DNA of 64,000 nt from an uncultured Alistipes sp. Its GTDB lineage: Bacteria > Bacteroidota > Bacteroidia > Bacteroidales > UBA932. The notes under the pieces are model-generated. The model made no database searches. It was not told the origin of the DNA and was given only the letters and a program-made list of their open reading frames with translations. Position numbers and translations under genes: made by a program. Within the stretch, counting starts at the first letter, position 1, and every line of letters begins with the position of its first letter. Below, in pieces: positions 51,063 to 60,236 of the stretch. The stretch spans positions 1 to 64,000 of the forward strand of contig URSC01000011.1 in assembly GCA_900550465.1 (NCBI GenBank), in the 5' to 3' direction.

Positions 51063-52619
51063 CTACGAGGGCCGGCCAGCGCAGTTGCACAGCAGCAGCT
51101 CGTAGATCTCCCGGGCCTCCTCGACCCGCAGGCTCCGGAGCGTGAAGGAGGTACCGTTGGTGGAGAGGGTAAGGCTCACCCGGCGGGAGTACGGGGTGAA
51201 GGGAGTGCTCCGAAGGCGGACCACTTCGACATTGCTGTATTTGACGTAGTTACGGATGTCCGCGAACCTGCCGTTGTGGATCTCGATGTAGTCCTCCTTC
51301 AGCGTGATACGGCCCCGGCGGACGGCCATGAGTCCTTTGGCCAGAGATATCAGCAGCCAGGCCGCCGGCACAGCGAGCCACACATACAGACCGAAGCAGG
51401 CTAAGGTGACCGCAGCGGCCAGCGAGATCAGAATATCCAGACGCATGACGTGCCACATCAGACCGTATCCCGACCGGGCCGAAACGATCTCCGGAGAAGA
51501 GCCGTAGCTGCTTCCGAGCCACCAGCTGAGGAAATCAGCCGCCGATTCCGAGCCGTAGACCCTCACATCCGCACCCTTTTTCTCATCGGTGGCATTGAGT
51601 GCCTGCCGCAGCATGACGGTACTGCCGTGCAGCCATTGCTCCAGGAAATTGCGCTTGACATAGACCGTACAGACCTTATCGTAGGAGAAACGGCTGCTAT
51701 TGCGGGCAATGAGTCCGCTCTCGAAGGTCAGCTGGCCGCGGGCGATACGCACTTCCATGTTGGCATAACGCAGAAAGACCTTGCCTATCCACAGCAGCAT
51801 CACGAAGAAGTACAGGGCCACGGCGACGACCACATAGCCCGAAGGCTGGAGCGACAGAGTCCCGGCATGCGTGTCCACATAGTCTATGATATGGTCCACC
51901 GCATGATCATCGACAGTCGTAACGGAATTGTACACAGCGGCCAGGGCTGCAAAGAGCACGGCCATGCCCTGAAGGTGGTTCTGGCAGAACGCCCCTTTAA
52001 TCAAATTGAAATTGCTGAAACTGAGTGAACTCCCGGAGGTCCGCTCCTCTGCCGCTCCGGAAAAGCGGGAGGTGCCGGAAGCTCCGGACAATTCAGAAGA
52101 GTCAGGCAATTCAGAAGAAGCAGAAACAGCAGCAGAAGGAACTGCCTCCTCCTCCACCTCCACCCTCTCCATCAGCGCCTTCCAATCCCGGTCATCTAAG
52201 ATAAGCTCTATCTCCGCCGACTTGGACGCCAGCGTATCGAAGAGTACGCCACGCATCTCCAGAACCCGGTAGATGAACCCCTGCCTGGTCCGCATCGACT
52301 GGACCTTGCTCAGAGGTATGCTGGTCGTCTCCTTGTTCAGCAGCCCGTGCATGAAAATCAGCTTGCCGCCCTCGATATAGTATTTCTTGAAATACCAGCT
52401 GATGAAAGCCGTCAGAGCCGCCAGGGCCAGATACCCGGTACTCAGCAACGACACCGTCCGCATCTTCTCCATGAAGGTATGCTGGTCATCGGCATCGATA
52501 AATTTCAGGACGATAAGGATCACGAAAAGGCTCGCATACTCCCGCAGCCCCTTGGCCATCAAGACCCAGTAAGCACTCCCGCTCATCCGCCGCGGCTCGG
52601 AAAAATCACCTGTTCTCAT
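51063..52619 (-). CDS. YdbT-like membrane protein with bacterial PH domains
   Basis: The 518-residue protein has paired membrane helices near residues 20-65, 215-275 and 375-415, each followed by a bacterial PH (DUF304) domain, for example KYYIEGGKLIFMHGLLNKET and ARGQLTFESGLIARNSSRFS. B. subtilis YdbS-YdbT are the closest known pair, linked to resistance to a peptide bacteriocin, but the role here is unproven. The gene overlaps its smaller partner by 14 nt. A Ser/Glu-rich linker is inserted near residues 160-200. Confidence 0.85.
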   Translation of the reverse strand: MRTGDFSEPRRMSGSAYWVLMAKGLREYASLFVILIVLKFIDADDQHTFMEKMRTVSLLSTGYLALAALTAFISWYFKKYYIEGGKLIFMHGLLNKETTSIPLSKVQSMRTRQGFIYRVLEMRGVLFDTLASKSAEIELILDDRDWKALMERVEVEEEAVPSAAVSASSELPDSSELSGASGTSRFSGAAEERTSGSSLSFSNFNLIKGAFCQNHLQGMAVLFAALAAVYNSVTTVDDHAVDHIIDYVDTHAGTLSLQPSGYVVVAVALYFFVMLLWIGKVFLRYANMEVRIARGQLTFESGLIARNSSRFSYDKVCTVYVKRNFLEQWLHGSTVMLRQALNATDEKKGADVRVYGSESAADFLSWWLGSSYGSSPEIVSARSGYGLMWHVMRLDILISLAAAVTLACFGLYVWLAVPAAWLLISLAKGLMAVRRGRITLKEDYIEIHNGRFADIRNYVKYSNVEVVRLRSTPFTPYSRRVSLTLSTNGTSFTLRSLRVEEAREIYELLLCNCAGRPS

Positions 52620-53121
52620 TCCGCGTCCTCTCTATCAACAGTGACTTTATCTCCTCCGCCTTCTCCCGCGTCAGTCCGGGGATGACGGTCTCCGCCAGCG
52701 TCTGCGCCCCGCTCACGACATCCACTGCATAGAGTCCGAACATCCGCGATACGGGATTCTGCCGTACGCTCACCTGCTGCACCTTGCAGAATGGAATCGT
52801 AACTGTCTTAGGAAAGACAATCCCCGAGCGGTAGGTGATATCGTGCTCCCTGACCGCATAGCCCTTGTAGGCGTATGCCTTGGGCAGAATCGCCAGATTG
52901 ACGAGCCCCGCTGCAAGCAGCACCGCCTCCGCGCATATCACGATCAGGTTCCGCCCGTCCAGCTCATCGGCTAAGAGAATAAAAAGCGGCAGCAGCATCA
53001 GGCCGAGCCAGGCCAATGCCGTAGCGGCCGTATGCGCTTTTAGATACTTCTTTTCAAGGGGGACAAATGCAAGGTTCTCCACCCTGTCAATATTGTCCAA
53101 TGATATCTGTCTGTTAGTCAT
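52606..53121 (-). CDS. YdbS-like PH-domain membrane protein
   Basis: The 171-residue partner of the previous protein has an N-terminal charged segment, two membrane helices (about 31-80) and one bacterial PH domain containing YRSGIVFPKTVTIPFCKVQQ and FGLYAVDVVSGAQ. The pair is found together in many bacteria. It follows a metallophosphoesterase gene by 30 nt and overlaps the YdbT-like gene. Confidence 0.87.
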   Translation of the reverse strand: MTNRQISLDNIDRVENLAFVPLEKKYLKAHTAATALAWLGLMLLPLFILLADELDGRNLIVICAEAVLLAAGLVNLAILPKAYAYKGYAVREHDITYRSGIVFPKTVTIPFCKVQQVSVRQNPVSRMFGLYAVDVVSGAQTLAETVIPGLTREKAEEIKSLLIERTRNENR

Positions 53122-53151
53122 AATAAAGGGAATATAATGTCAAAAACGGTT

Positions 53152-54447
53152 TCATCCGGGACGGCGGAGGGTAATGACGACGACCTCCGGCCAGGCACCG
53201 ATGCGGAAGGGGAAGGACCCGCCGATGCCTGCGGACACGTTGAGGACGCGGGCTCCTGTAGAGTCCGCCGCCGGCTCCCGGTACACCCCGTACCACTCGC
53301 GGTACATCCAGCGGGAGGGGGAGAAACGCCCGATGCGGAACTGCATGGCGTGGGTATGGCCGGAAAGGGTCAGCTGAATATCGGAGTTCCGCAGGACTTC
53401 TAAGCGCCAATGGCTCGGGTCATGGCTCAGGAGAATCTTAAAGGGCGAGGAAGAACGCACGGTATCAGAACCGGCAAGACCGACAGCAGCGGAATCCGCC
53501 GAGAAAAACACCGGCGGCACCCCGTAAAGGGCCCTCCGCAGGTCTCCCCTGCTGCCGAAAGGCGGCTTGCCACAGTGCTCCACCCCTATCACATAGATGC
53601 TGTCCTGCCTGCGCTCCGGCTCACCATTGTCCGAAACAGCCGGCCGGGTAATCACCGCCGAAGAATCCATCAGCACCCTCCACCCCATCGCCCGCTCCCG
53701 GCGGACCACCTCGGCGAAGGCGCGGGCCGCTCCGTCGGCCGCGGCATAGTCATGGTACTCGCAGTAGTCGTGATTGCCCACCACGGAGTACACCCCGTCC
53801 CGGGCCCGCAGGGAGGACAGGGCCGCGGTCATCCGCGGATCCAGCTCCTCCTGGGAGGAATTGACTAAGTCCCCGGTAAATGCTATCAGGTCCGCATCCA
53901 GATCATTGACCGTAGCGGCCAGCTTCTCGATCAGCCCAGGCGCAGCGTACGAACGGGCATGCAGGTCCGACAGATGCACTATCCGGTATCCGTCGAAGGA
54001 AGCCGGAAGGTCCTCGAAGGTCAGGGTCTCCTCCCGCACCTCCAAGCGTTTCGGCCCGTAGGTCAGGCCGTAGACCGCCGACACTAAGAAACAGCCCGCG
54101 AGCACGATCCCCGCCACATCGAAGCCGCCCGTCAGAGCCCCGCGCAGCACTTCCGACCCGCCTGAGTCCCAGGCGATATAGCCCGCCGCCCTTCCGATTA
54201 TCGAGACGATGCAGAAGAGCAGCTTCGGCACGGTGAAGCACAGTATCGCGGACACCATTCCCTTGAACACAAAGGGCTGTGACCCGCCGGCAAAATACAT
54301 CACCAGCAGGAACACGAAAAAAGCCAGCGGAGCCCAGAACAGCAGGTTCCACCAGCCTAAGTCCATTCCCCGCAGACACACCCACCGGATATACACATCC
54401 GGCAGCACGACCAGCAGGGATACTATGATATAGAACAGCGGGAACAT
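53152..54447 (-). CDS. membrane-anchored metallophosphoesterase
   Basis: The 431-residue protein has about four N-terminal membrane helices (to about residue 145) and a calcineurin-like phosphoesterase domain. Metal-binding motifs are visible: HLSDLHARSY, TGDLVNS, VVGNHDYCEY, LSHDPSHW and LSGHTHAMQF. It resembles the YkuE/YaeI group of envelope phosphoesterases. The substrate is unknown. Start: the ATG at 54447 shares its A with the TGA of lspA (TGATG), a typical coupled junction; a longer reading from 54483 overlaps lspA more. Confidence 0.88.
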   Translation of the reverse strand: MFPLFYIIVSLLVVLPDVYIRWVCLRGMDLGWWNLLFWAPLAFFVFLLVMYFAGGSQPFVFKGMVSAILCFTVPKLLFCIVSIIGRAAGYIAWDSGGSEVLRGALTGGFDVAGIVLAGCFLVSAVYGLTYGPKRLEVREETLTFEDLPASFDGYRIVHLSDLHARSYAAPGLIEKLAATVNDLDADLIAFTGDLVNSSQEELDPRMTAALSSLRARDGVYSVVGNHDYCEYHDYAAADGAARAFAEVVRRERAMGWRVLMDSSAVITRPAVSDNGEPERRQDSIYVIGVEHCGKPPFGSRGDLRRALYGVPPVFFSADSAAVGLAGSDTVRSSSPFKILLSHDPSHWRLEVLRNSDIQLTLSGHTHAMQFRIGRFSPSRWMYREWYGVYREPAADSTGARVLNVSAGIGGSFPFRIGAWPEVVVITLRRPG

Positions 54448-55088
54448 CACTTGGACAGCTCGTGCACCTGAAAATACTTCCACTTGAAGATCAGCAGGTA
54501 CAGCGCTCCGACAGTGATGCAGGAGTCAGCCACGTTGAAGATGGGCCGGAAGAAGATCAGCGGTTCCCCGCCCTTCCCGGGCACCCAGTCCGGCCACGTG
54601 GTGTTGATTATCGGAAAGTACAGCATATCCACCACCTTGCCCAGTCCGAACGTTCCGTATCCCTCTCCGAAAGGCACGGCCGAAGCCACATGGGTGTAGG
54701 TCGACGGCTCGAATATCAGTCCGTAGAACATGCAGTCCACCACATTGCCTATGGCCCCGACCATGATGGCCGTCAGGCCGAGCAGCACTCCGAGGGGAGC
54801 GTCCTTCCTGAGCAGCAGATGCCGCACATAGAAGAGCAGCAGCACCGAGAGAACGATCCGCAGGGAGGTCAGGACGTATTTCCCGACTTCCCCGCCGAAC
54901 GCCATGCCGAATGCCATGCCCTCGTTCTCGATGAAGAGTATCTGGAACCATTCCCCGAAGACAGGGATGGACTCCCCTATGTGCATACCGGTCTTGACCA
55001 GGACCTTGGTGACCTGATCGAAGACCAGCAGCGCTACAGCAAGAATGACGATGAAGGCTGTTTTCTTACCGCGGGAGAGGTGCTTCAC
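54447..55088 (-). CDS. lspA: lipoprotein signal peptidase (signal peptidase II)
   Basis: This inner-membrane aspartic protease (213 residues) cleaves prolipoproteins. Four membrane helices and the two catalytic Asp motifs GNVVDCMFYG and FNVADSCITVG are visible. The loop between helices is longer than in E. coli, as is usual for Bacteroidetes. It overlaps traR/dksA by 4 nt (ATGA) and the phosphoesterase by 1 nt. Confidence 0.94.
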   Translation of the reverse strand: MKHLSRGKKTAFIVILAVALLVFDQVTKVLVKTGMHIGESIPVFGEWFQILFIENEGMAFGMAFGGEVGKYVLTSLRIVLSVLLLFYVRHLLLRKDAPLGVLLGLTAIMVGAIGNVVDCMFYGLIFEPSTYTHVASAVPFGEGYGTFGLGKVVDMLYFPIINTTWPDWVPGKGGEPLIFFRPIFNVADSCITVGALYLLIFKWKYFQVHELSK

Positions 55089-55498
55089 TTCTTCTTGGAG
55101 TTAAGTTTGGCCTCTATGCTGAGGGTAGCGTGAGGAACGAGCTTGAGCCTCTCCTTGGGGATCAGCTTGCCGGTCTCACGGCAGATTCCGTAAGTCTTGT
55201 TCTCGATTCTGACTAAAGCGGCCTCCAGCGAGTTGATGAACTTAAGCTGCCTCTGGGCCAGCTGTCCCGACTCTTCCTTGGACAGGGCGGATGCTCCCTC
55301 CTCGAGGACCTTGAATGTCGGCGAAGTGTCCTCAGTATCGTTGCTGGTGTTGTGGGTGATGGCCGAGCGGAGCTGCTCGTAGTCATCGCGGGCCTTTTCC
55401 AGCTTCTTCAGAATGATTTCCTTGAATTCCTGCAGCTCTTCATCGCTGTAGCGTACCTTCTCGAGTACTTCATTCCTGTTATCCATGTTGTCGTCCAT
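55085..55498 (-). CDS. TraR/DksA-family protein
   Basis: The 137-residue protein has a long coiled-coil N-terminus and the C-terminal DksA-like motif YGICRETGKLIPKERLK followed by VPHATLSIEAK. Only one of the four zinc-binding cysteines remains, common in the Bacteroidota branch. DksA-type proteins bind in the RNA polymerase secondary channel and work with ppGpp. The gene is translationally coupled to lspA. Confidence 0.88.
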   Translation of the reverse strand: MDDNMDNRNEVLEKVRYSDEELQEFKEIILKKLEKARDDYEQLRSAITHNTSNDTEDTSPTFKVLEEGASALSKEESGQLAQRQLKFINSLEAALVRIENKTYGICRETGKLIPKERLKLVPHATLSIEAKLNSKKK

Positions 55499-55522
55499 AA
55501 GTTGAAAATTTTATGTGTTTTG

Positions 55523-55993
55523 TCAATATTCCACTTTCTTATCATTCGAGGCCCAGAGCATGAAGGGACGGAGCCCCTCCTTCTCCATGATGTGGACAAA
55601 CGGTATCTTCCGTCCGTCCACGGGCAAAGCGACCTCCCTGTAGATGTCGCTGTCGTCGAATCCTGCCGCGGCGGCATCCTCCCGGTCCGCAGCGTAGTAT
55701 ACCCTGTCGATATGGGCCCAATAGCAGGCGGCGAGGCACATCGGGCAGGGCTCGCAGCTGGTATAAAGCTCGCAGCCAGAGAGATCGAATGTTCCCAGGG
55801 CGTCACAGGCCTTCCGTATCGCATTGACCTCGGCATGGGCCGTGGGGTCATTGTCGACCGTGACGGTGTTGGAGGCCTCTGCGACCACCTTCCCGTCCTT
55901 GACGATGACGGCCCCGAAGGGTCCGCCCGTCACGGAGGCGGCGTTGCGTTCGGCAAGGGCCACTGCCCTGAGCATCAGTTCGTCTCTGTTCAT
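55523..55993 (-). CDS. nucleoside/guanine deaminase
   Basis: The 156-residue zinc deaminase has HAEVNAIRKA and EPCPMCLAACYWAHI, the two zinc motifs of the cytidine deaminase fold. The C-terminal FDDSDIYREVALP stretch resembles the B. subtilis guanine deaminase GuaD rather than the tRNA adenosine deaminase TadA, so guanine deamination to xanthine is the better guess. It overlaps ileS by 4 nt. Confidence 0.85.
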   Translation of the reverse strand: MNRDELMLRAVALAERNAASVTGGPFGAVIVKDGKVVAEASNTVTVDNDPTAHAEVNAIRKACDALGTFDLSGCELYTSCEPCPMCLAACYWAHIDRVYYAADREDAAAAGFDDSDIYREVALPVDGRKIPFVHIMEKEGLRPFMLWASNDKKVEY

Positions 55994-58900
55994 ATTCTCT
56001 CGAGCTTGAGGGTTATCTTATTGTCTTCCAGCCATTCTACCTCCACTCCACCGGAGAGGGCATCCTCCAGGATGATCTCGCGGGCGAGGGTCTGGGAAGC
56101 GATATAGTCCTTGAATCCGGCTATGGCCTCCTCCACCTCGGGCAGCCTCTGGATGCGGGCCACGATCCTGTCCGTAACCTCGAATCCGCTGTCCTTGCGG
56201 AGGTTCTGTATCCTGTTGATCAGCTCGCGGGCCACTCCCTCATTGCGGAGTTCCGGAGTGACGGTGATATCGAGGGCGATGGTCAGCTTGCCCTCAGTAG
56301 CCACGAGCCTTCCGGGCATGTCCTCGGAGGACACCTCATAGTCAGCGGGCTGCAGCTCCACGTCCCCGGAGGGCAGACGGAGGGTATAGACCTCCTCCTG
56401 CATGCCGGCGAGCTCCACGGCAGCGATCTCCTGCTGGGACAGAGTCCCGAACGCAGCGGCTATCTCCTTCATCTGCTTGCCGTAACGCTTGCCGAGGGTC
56501 TTGAAGTTGGGTTTTATCTTCTTGGTGATGAGGCCGGTCGTATCCTTGATGTAGACCACCTCCTTGACATTGACCTCGCTGAGCACCAGGTTGCGCACCT
56601 TCTCGAACTGCTCCTCGATCTTAGGGTCGAGGACGGGGATGATCATCTGGGCTAAGGGCTGACGCACCTTGATATTGACCTTGCGGCGCAGGGCGAGCAC
56701 CATCGAGGATGACTTCTGGGCTAAGGCCATGCGCTCCTCTAAGTCAGTATCCACGCAGGCAGGGTCGCTCTCAGGCATGGGCATCATGTGTACGGACATC
56801 ACGTCATGAGCCCCGGTCGCGCTGTTCAGGTCGCAGAAAAGGCGGTCCATATAGAAAGGCGCGATGGGAGCCGCGAGCACGGCCACTGTCTCGAGGGCCG
56901 AGTACAGGGTCTGGTAGGCTGCCAGCTTGTCGTCATTCATCTGGCCTCCCCAGAAACGCTTGCGGTTCAGGCGCACGTACCAGTTGCTGAGGTTGTCGCA
57001 GACGAAGTCCTGAATCAGACGGCCGGCACCGGTGATGTCGTAGCCCTCGTAGCACTCCTTGACGTTCTTGATCAGGGTGTTGAGCAGGGACATCAGCCAG
57101 CGGTCGATTTCCGGACGCTCAGCCACGGGTATCTGCTTCTGCAGGTGCTCCGGATTAGTGCCGAAACCGTCCACGTTGGCATAGAGGGCGAAGAACGAGT
57201 ATGTATTATATAAGGTACCGAAGAACTTGCGGCGCACCTCGTCCACTCCCGCCTCGTCGAACTTGAGGTTGTCCCAGGGCTGGGAGTTGGTGAGCATGTA
57301 CCAGCGCAGGGCGTCGGGTCCGTAATTATCAAGTGCCTTGAATGGATCCACGGCATTGCCCAGACGCTTGCTCATCTTGTTGCCGTCCTTATCGAGCACA
57401 AGTCCGTTGGAGATAACGGTCCTGAATGCCGTGCTGCCGCTGATCATCGTATGGATGGCGTGCAGGGTGAAGAACCATCCGCGGGTCTGGTCCACTCCCT
57501 CGGCGATGAAGTCGGCGGTCTGACCGAACTTAGGAGAGCCGAGGGCCTGCAGCCCCTCCTGGGCATAAGGCATTGAACCCGAGTCGAACCACACATCGAT
57601 GAGGTCGGTCTCGCGCACCATCTTCCGTCCCTTGTCCGAGACGAGGTATATCTCATCCACATACGGCCTGTGCAGGTCGATGCGTTCGTAATTTTCCTTG
57701 GAATAGTCCCCGGGCACGAATCCTGCCGCTGCCAGCGGGTTCTCCTTCATGATGCCGGCGGCCACAGCCTTGTCAATCTCAGCGTAAAGCTCTGCCACCG
57801 AGCCGATGCACTTCTCCTCGGCCCCGTCCTCTGTCCTCCATACGGGCAGCGGTGTACCCCAGTAGCGGCTGCGGGAGAGGTTCCAGTCCTGCAGGTTCTC
57901 CAGCCACTTTCCGAAGCGGCCTGCTCCGGTCGACGCGGGCTTCCATGTTATCGTCTTGTTCAGCTCGATCATCTGATCCTGCACGGCGGTGGTGCGGATG
58001 AACCAGGAGTCGAGGGGGTAGTACAGCACGGGCTTGTCGGTCCTCCAGCAGTGAGGATAGGAGTGTACGTGCTTCTCTATCTTGAAGGCCTTGTTCTGGC
58101 CCTTGAGCATCACGCAGATATCCACGTCGATGGTCGGGGTGTCGGGGGTGGCCTCAGGGTCGTAGGCATTCTTCACATAGCGGCCGGAATACTCCCTGTA
58201 CAGCTCCACATCCACCCTCTCGCGGACAAATTCCGGGTCGAGGTCCTCTATCCGGTACATCCTGCCGGTGCGGTCCACCAGGGCCTGCATCACTCCGGCG
58301 GCATCACGCACCATCAGGGCGGGAACTCCGCTCTGGCGGGCCACCTTGGCGTCGTCGGCTCCGAAGGTCGGGGCAATGTGGACTATACCGGTGGTGCCCT
58401 CGTCCGTGGTCACGTAGTCTCCGGGAATCACGCGGAAAGCGCCCTCGTCGGGACGCACCCAGGGAATCAGCTGCTCGTAGTGCATGCCCACCAGGTCAGT
58501 GCCCTTGTAGGAGCCTTCGAGCACCTCGAAGGGTATCTTTCCTCCGAAATGGTCATGGACCAATGCCTTTGCGACGATGTACACTCCGGGAAGACCGGTG
58601 TAGGGGTTCGAGGAGCGCACCAGGACGTACTCGATGCCGGGGCCTACGCAGAGGGCGGTGTTCGAGGGCAGGGTCCAGGGGGTTGTGGTCCAGGCAATGA
58701 AATAGAGGGGATCTCCTCCGGCTTTCTGGAAGAAAGGCTCGGAGGCCCCGTCGCGGATGACCTTGAACTGGGCCACGGCCGTGGTGTCCTTCACGTCGCG
58801 GTAGCAGCCGGGCTGGTTGAGCTCATGGGTGCTCAGGCCGGTGCCTGCGGCGGGCGAATAGGGCTGGATCGAATAGCCCTTGTACAGCAGACCTTTCTTA

Positions 58901-59397
58901 TATATCTCCTTGAGGAGGTACCAGAGGGTCTCGATGTAGCGGTTGTCGTAAGTGATGTAGGGATTGTCGGTGTCCACCCAGTAGCCGATGCGCTCGGTCA
59001 GGTTGACCCACTCCCTGGTATATTTCATGACCTCGCGGCGGCAGATAGAGTTGTACTCCGCCACGGATATCTTCTTTCCGATGTCGTCCTTGGTAATGCC
59101 CAGGGCCTTCTCCACTCCCAGCTCCACGGGCAGACCGTGGGTGTCCCATCCGGCCTTGCGGCTCACGTGGTAGCCGGACTGAGTCTTGTAGCGGCAGATC
59201 ACGTCCTTGATGGAGCGGGCCATCACATGGTGTATGCCCGGCATGCCGTTGGCCGAGGGAGGCCCCTCGAAGAACACATACTCGGGAGCACCCTCCCTCA
59301 TTTCCAATGTCTTGTGAAACACGTCCTGCTTCTTCCAACTCTCCAGCACCTCGGCGGAGAGACCTGTCAGGTCCAGTCCTTTATACTCTTTGAACAT
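55990..59397 (-). CDS. ileS: isoleucyl-tRNA synthetase (type 2-like)
   Basis: This 1135-residue class I enzyme attaches isoleucine to tRNA-Ile. The HIGH-type motif is GIHHV (about 54-58, in PPSANGMPGIHH) and the KMSKR loop, in NKMSKRLGNAVDP, lies near residue 672. An editing domain lies between. The length and C-terminus fit the eukaryote-like form, some of which tolerate mupirocin. First gene of the series running to the YdbT-like gene, with a promoter 20 nt upstream. Confidence 0.95.
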   Translation of the reverse strand: MFKEYKGLDLTGLSAEVLESWKKQDVFHKTLEMREGAPEYVFFEGPPSANGMPGIHHVMARSIKDVICRYKTQSGYHVSRKAGWDTHGLPVELGVEKALGITKDDIGKKISVAEYNSICRREVMKYTREWVNLTERIGYWVDTDNPYITYDNRYIETLWYLLKEIYKKGLLYKGYSIQPYSPAAGTGLSTHELNQPGCYRDVKDTTAVAQFKVIRDGASEPFFQKAGGDPLYFIAWTTTPWTLPSNTALCVGPGIEYVLVRSSNPYTGLPGVYIVAKALVHDHFGGKIPFEVLEGSYKGTDLVGMHYEQLIPWVRPDEGAFRVIPGDYVTTDEGTTGIVHIAPTFGADDAKVARQSGVPALMVRDAAGVMQALVDRTGRMYRIEDLDPEFVRERVDVELYREYSGRYVKNAYDPEATPDTPTIDVDICVMLKGQNKAFKIEKHVHSYPHCWRTDKPVLYYPLDSWFIRTTAVQDQMIELNKTITWKPASTGAGRFGKWLENLQDWNLSRSRYWGTPLPVWRTEDGAEEKCIGSVAELYAEIDKAVAAGIMKENPLAAAGFVPGDYSKENYERIDLHRPYVDEIYLVSDKGRKMVRETDLIDVWFDSGSMPYAQEGLQALGSPKFGQTADFIAEGVDQTRGWFFTLHAIHTMISGSTAFRTVISNGLVLDKDGNKMSKRLGNAVDPFKALDNYGPDALRWYMLTNSQPWDNLKFDEAGVDEVRRKFFGTLYNTYSFFALYANVDGFGTNPEHLQKQIPVAERPEIDRWLMSLLNTLIKNVKECYEGYDITGAGRLIQDFVCDNLSNWYVRLNRKRFWGGQMNDDKLAAYQTLYSALETVAVLAAPIAPFYMDRLFCDLNSATGAHDVMSVHMMPMPESDPACVDTDLEERMALAQKSSSMVLALRRKVNIKVRQPLAQMIIPVLDPKIEEQFEKVRNLVLSEVNVKEVVYIKDTTGLITKKIKPNFKTLGKRYGKQMKEIAAAFGTLSQQEIAAVELAGMQEEVYTLRLPSGDVELQPADYEVSSEDMPGRLVATEGKLTIALDITVTPELRNEGVARELINRIQNLRKDSGFEVTDRIVARIQRLPEVEEAIAGFKDYIASQTLAREIILEDALSGGVEVEWLEDNKITLKLERI

Positions 59398-59417
59398 ATA
59401 TTCTGAATTTTAATGGG

Positions 59418-59425
59418 CAAAGATA
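59418..59425 (-). promoter_or_regulatory. -7 element TATCTTTG for ileS
   Basis: A perfect TAnnTTTG on the minus strand lies 20 nt before the ileS ATG. A 6-bp inverted repeat GATAGG/CCTATC spans it and a divergent near-match TATCTTCG that sits 6 nt before cvpA. Confidence 0.65.
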
Positions 59426-59452
59426 GGGAAAATATTCCTATCTTCGCATGTC

Positions 59453-59950
59453 ATGACAGTTATAGATATCATCATTCTCGTACTCCTGGCCCTGGCGGTG
59501 TTCAAGGGCATCAAGGACGGCCTGATGCGGCAGTTCGGCGGCATCGTGGGCCTTATTCTCGGTATATTCCTGGCGGGCAGGTTCTCGGCCATGCTCTCGG
59601 GCTGGCTCCACCGCGTGGCGCCCACCCTCTCCGAGAACGTAGTGAAAGTGCTTTCGTTCATCGTCATCATAGTCGTGGTCTGCCTCTGCGTAGTCCTGCT
59701 GAGCCGCCTCCTCGAGAAGGTCATCAAGATCACCACCCTCGGCTGGATCAACCGCCTCCTCGGCGTCCTGCTCTCGGTCTCCGCCGTCGTCCTGCTCATA
59801 GGAGTCATCATATCTGTAATAGAGTATGTGAACACGACCTGGTTCACCATCATCTCCCCCGAGCAGATGGCCAAGTCCAAGGGCGTGCAGATCATCTCCT
59901 CTATCACTGACGCGCTATTCCCTTATTTAAAGCAACTTTTCAATTCATAA
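59453..59950 (+). CDS. CvpA-family membrane protein
   Basis: The 165-residue protein has four hydrophobic helices (about 3-22, 27-46, 62-86, 100-122) with the family pieces IIILVLLALAVFKGIKDG and FGGIVGLILGIF. In E. coli CvpA is needed for colicin V production and for envelope tolerance to bile; its role here is unknown. A weak promoter leaves almost no leader. It precedes the peptide-secretion locus by 100 nt. Confidence 0.87.
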   Translation: MTVIDIIILVLLALAVFKGIKDGLMRQFGGIVGLILGIFLAGRFSAMLSGWLHRVAPTLSENVVKVLSFIVIIVVVCLCVVLLSRLLEKVIKITTLGWINRLLGVLLSVSAVVLLIGVIISVIEYVNTTWFTIISPEQMAKSKGVQIISSITDALFPYLKQLFNS

Positions 59951-59994
59951 GCCATTATTTCCTTCCATTTTAGTAAATTTATTTAAAGTCACGC

Positions 59995-60025
59995 TTGAAG
60001 TATTGGATTTTTTTACTTTACTTTG
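59995..60025 (+). promoter_or_regulatory. promoter of the peptide-secretion locus
   Basis: TTG (59995-59997) and TTACTTTG (60018-60025, one mismatch to TAnnTTTG) are 20 nt apart. The first small gene begins 27 nt downstream. Confidence 0.55.
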
Positions 60026-60052
60026 TAGCGGAAACTTTAACTACACACGGAT

Positions 60053-60199
60053 ATGGAAGAAATGAGCTTTAAGGAGAAAGCCGGCCTCTCCGCGGACACC
60101 ATGCTGCCGCCCATGGCCGGGGGAAGATTTCTGTGGTACATCGCAGCCGTCACAGCCGTTCTGCTGCTGTCGGCGCTGCCTCTGCTTCCAGTATTCTAA
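60053..60199 (+). CDS. 48-residue membrane peptide preceding the C39 transporter
   Basis: This small frame starts MEEMSFKEKAGLSADT, continues through PPMAGG and ends with a 20-residue hydrophobic helix closing LPLLPVF. It could be a third double-glycine precursor (Gly-Gly at residues 23-24, Met at -4 and Leu at -7), a small immunity protein, or a transporter accessory protein. The single membrane helix makes immunity or accessory roles at least as likely. A promoter precedes it and the transporter gene follows after 37 nt. No family is recognised. Confidence 0.6.
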   Translation: MEEMSFKEKAGLSADTMLPPMAGGRFLWYIAAVTAVLLLSALPLLPVF

Positions 60200-60236
60200 G
60201 GTATAACCTGCGATCAACATTCTGGAGGGGAAGGCC

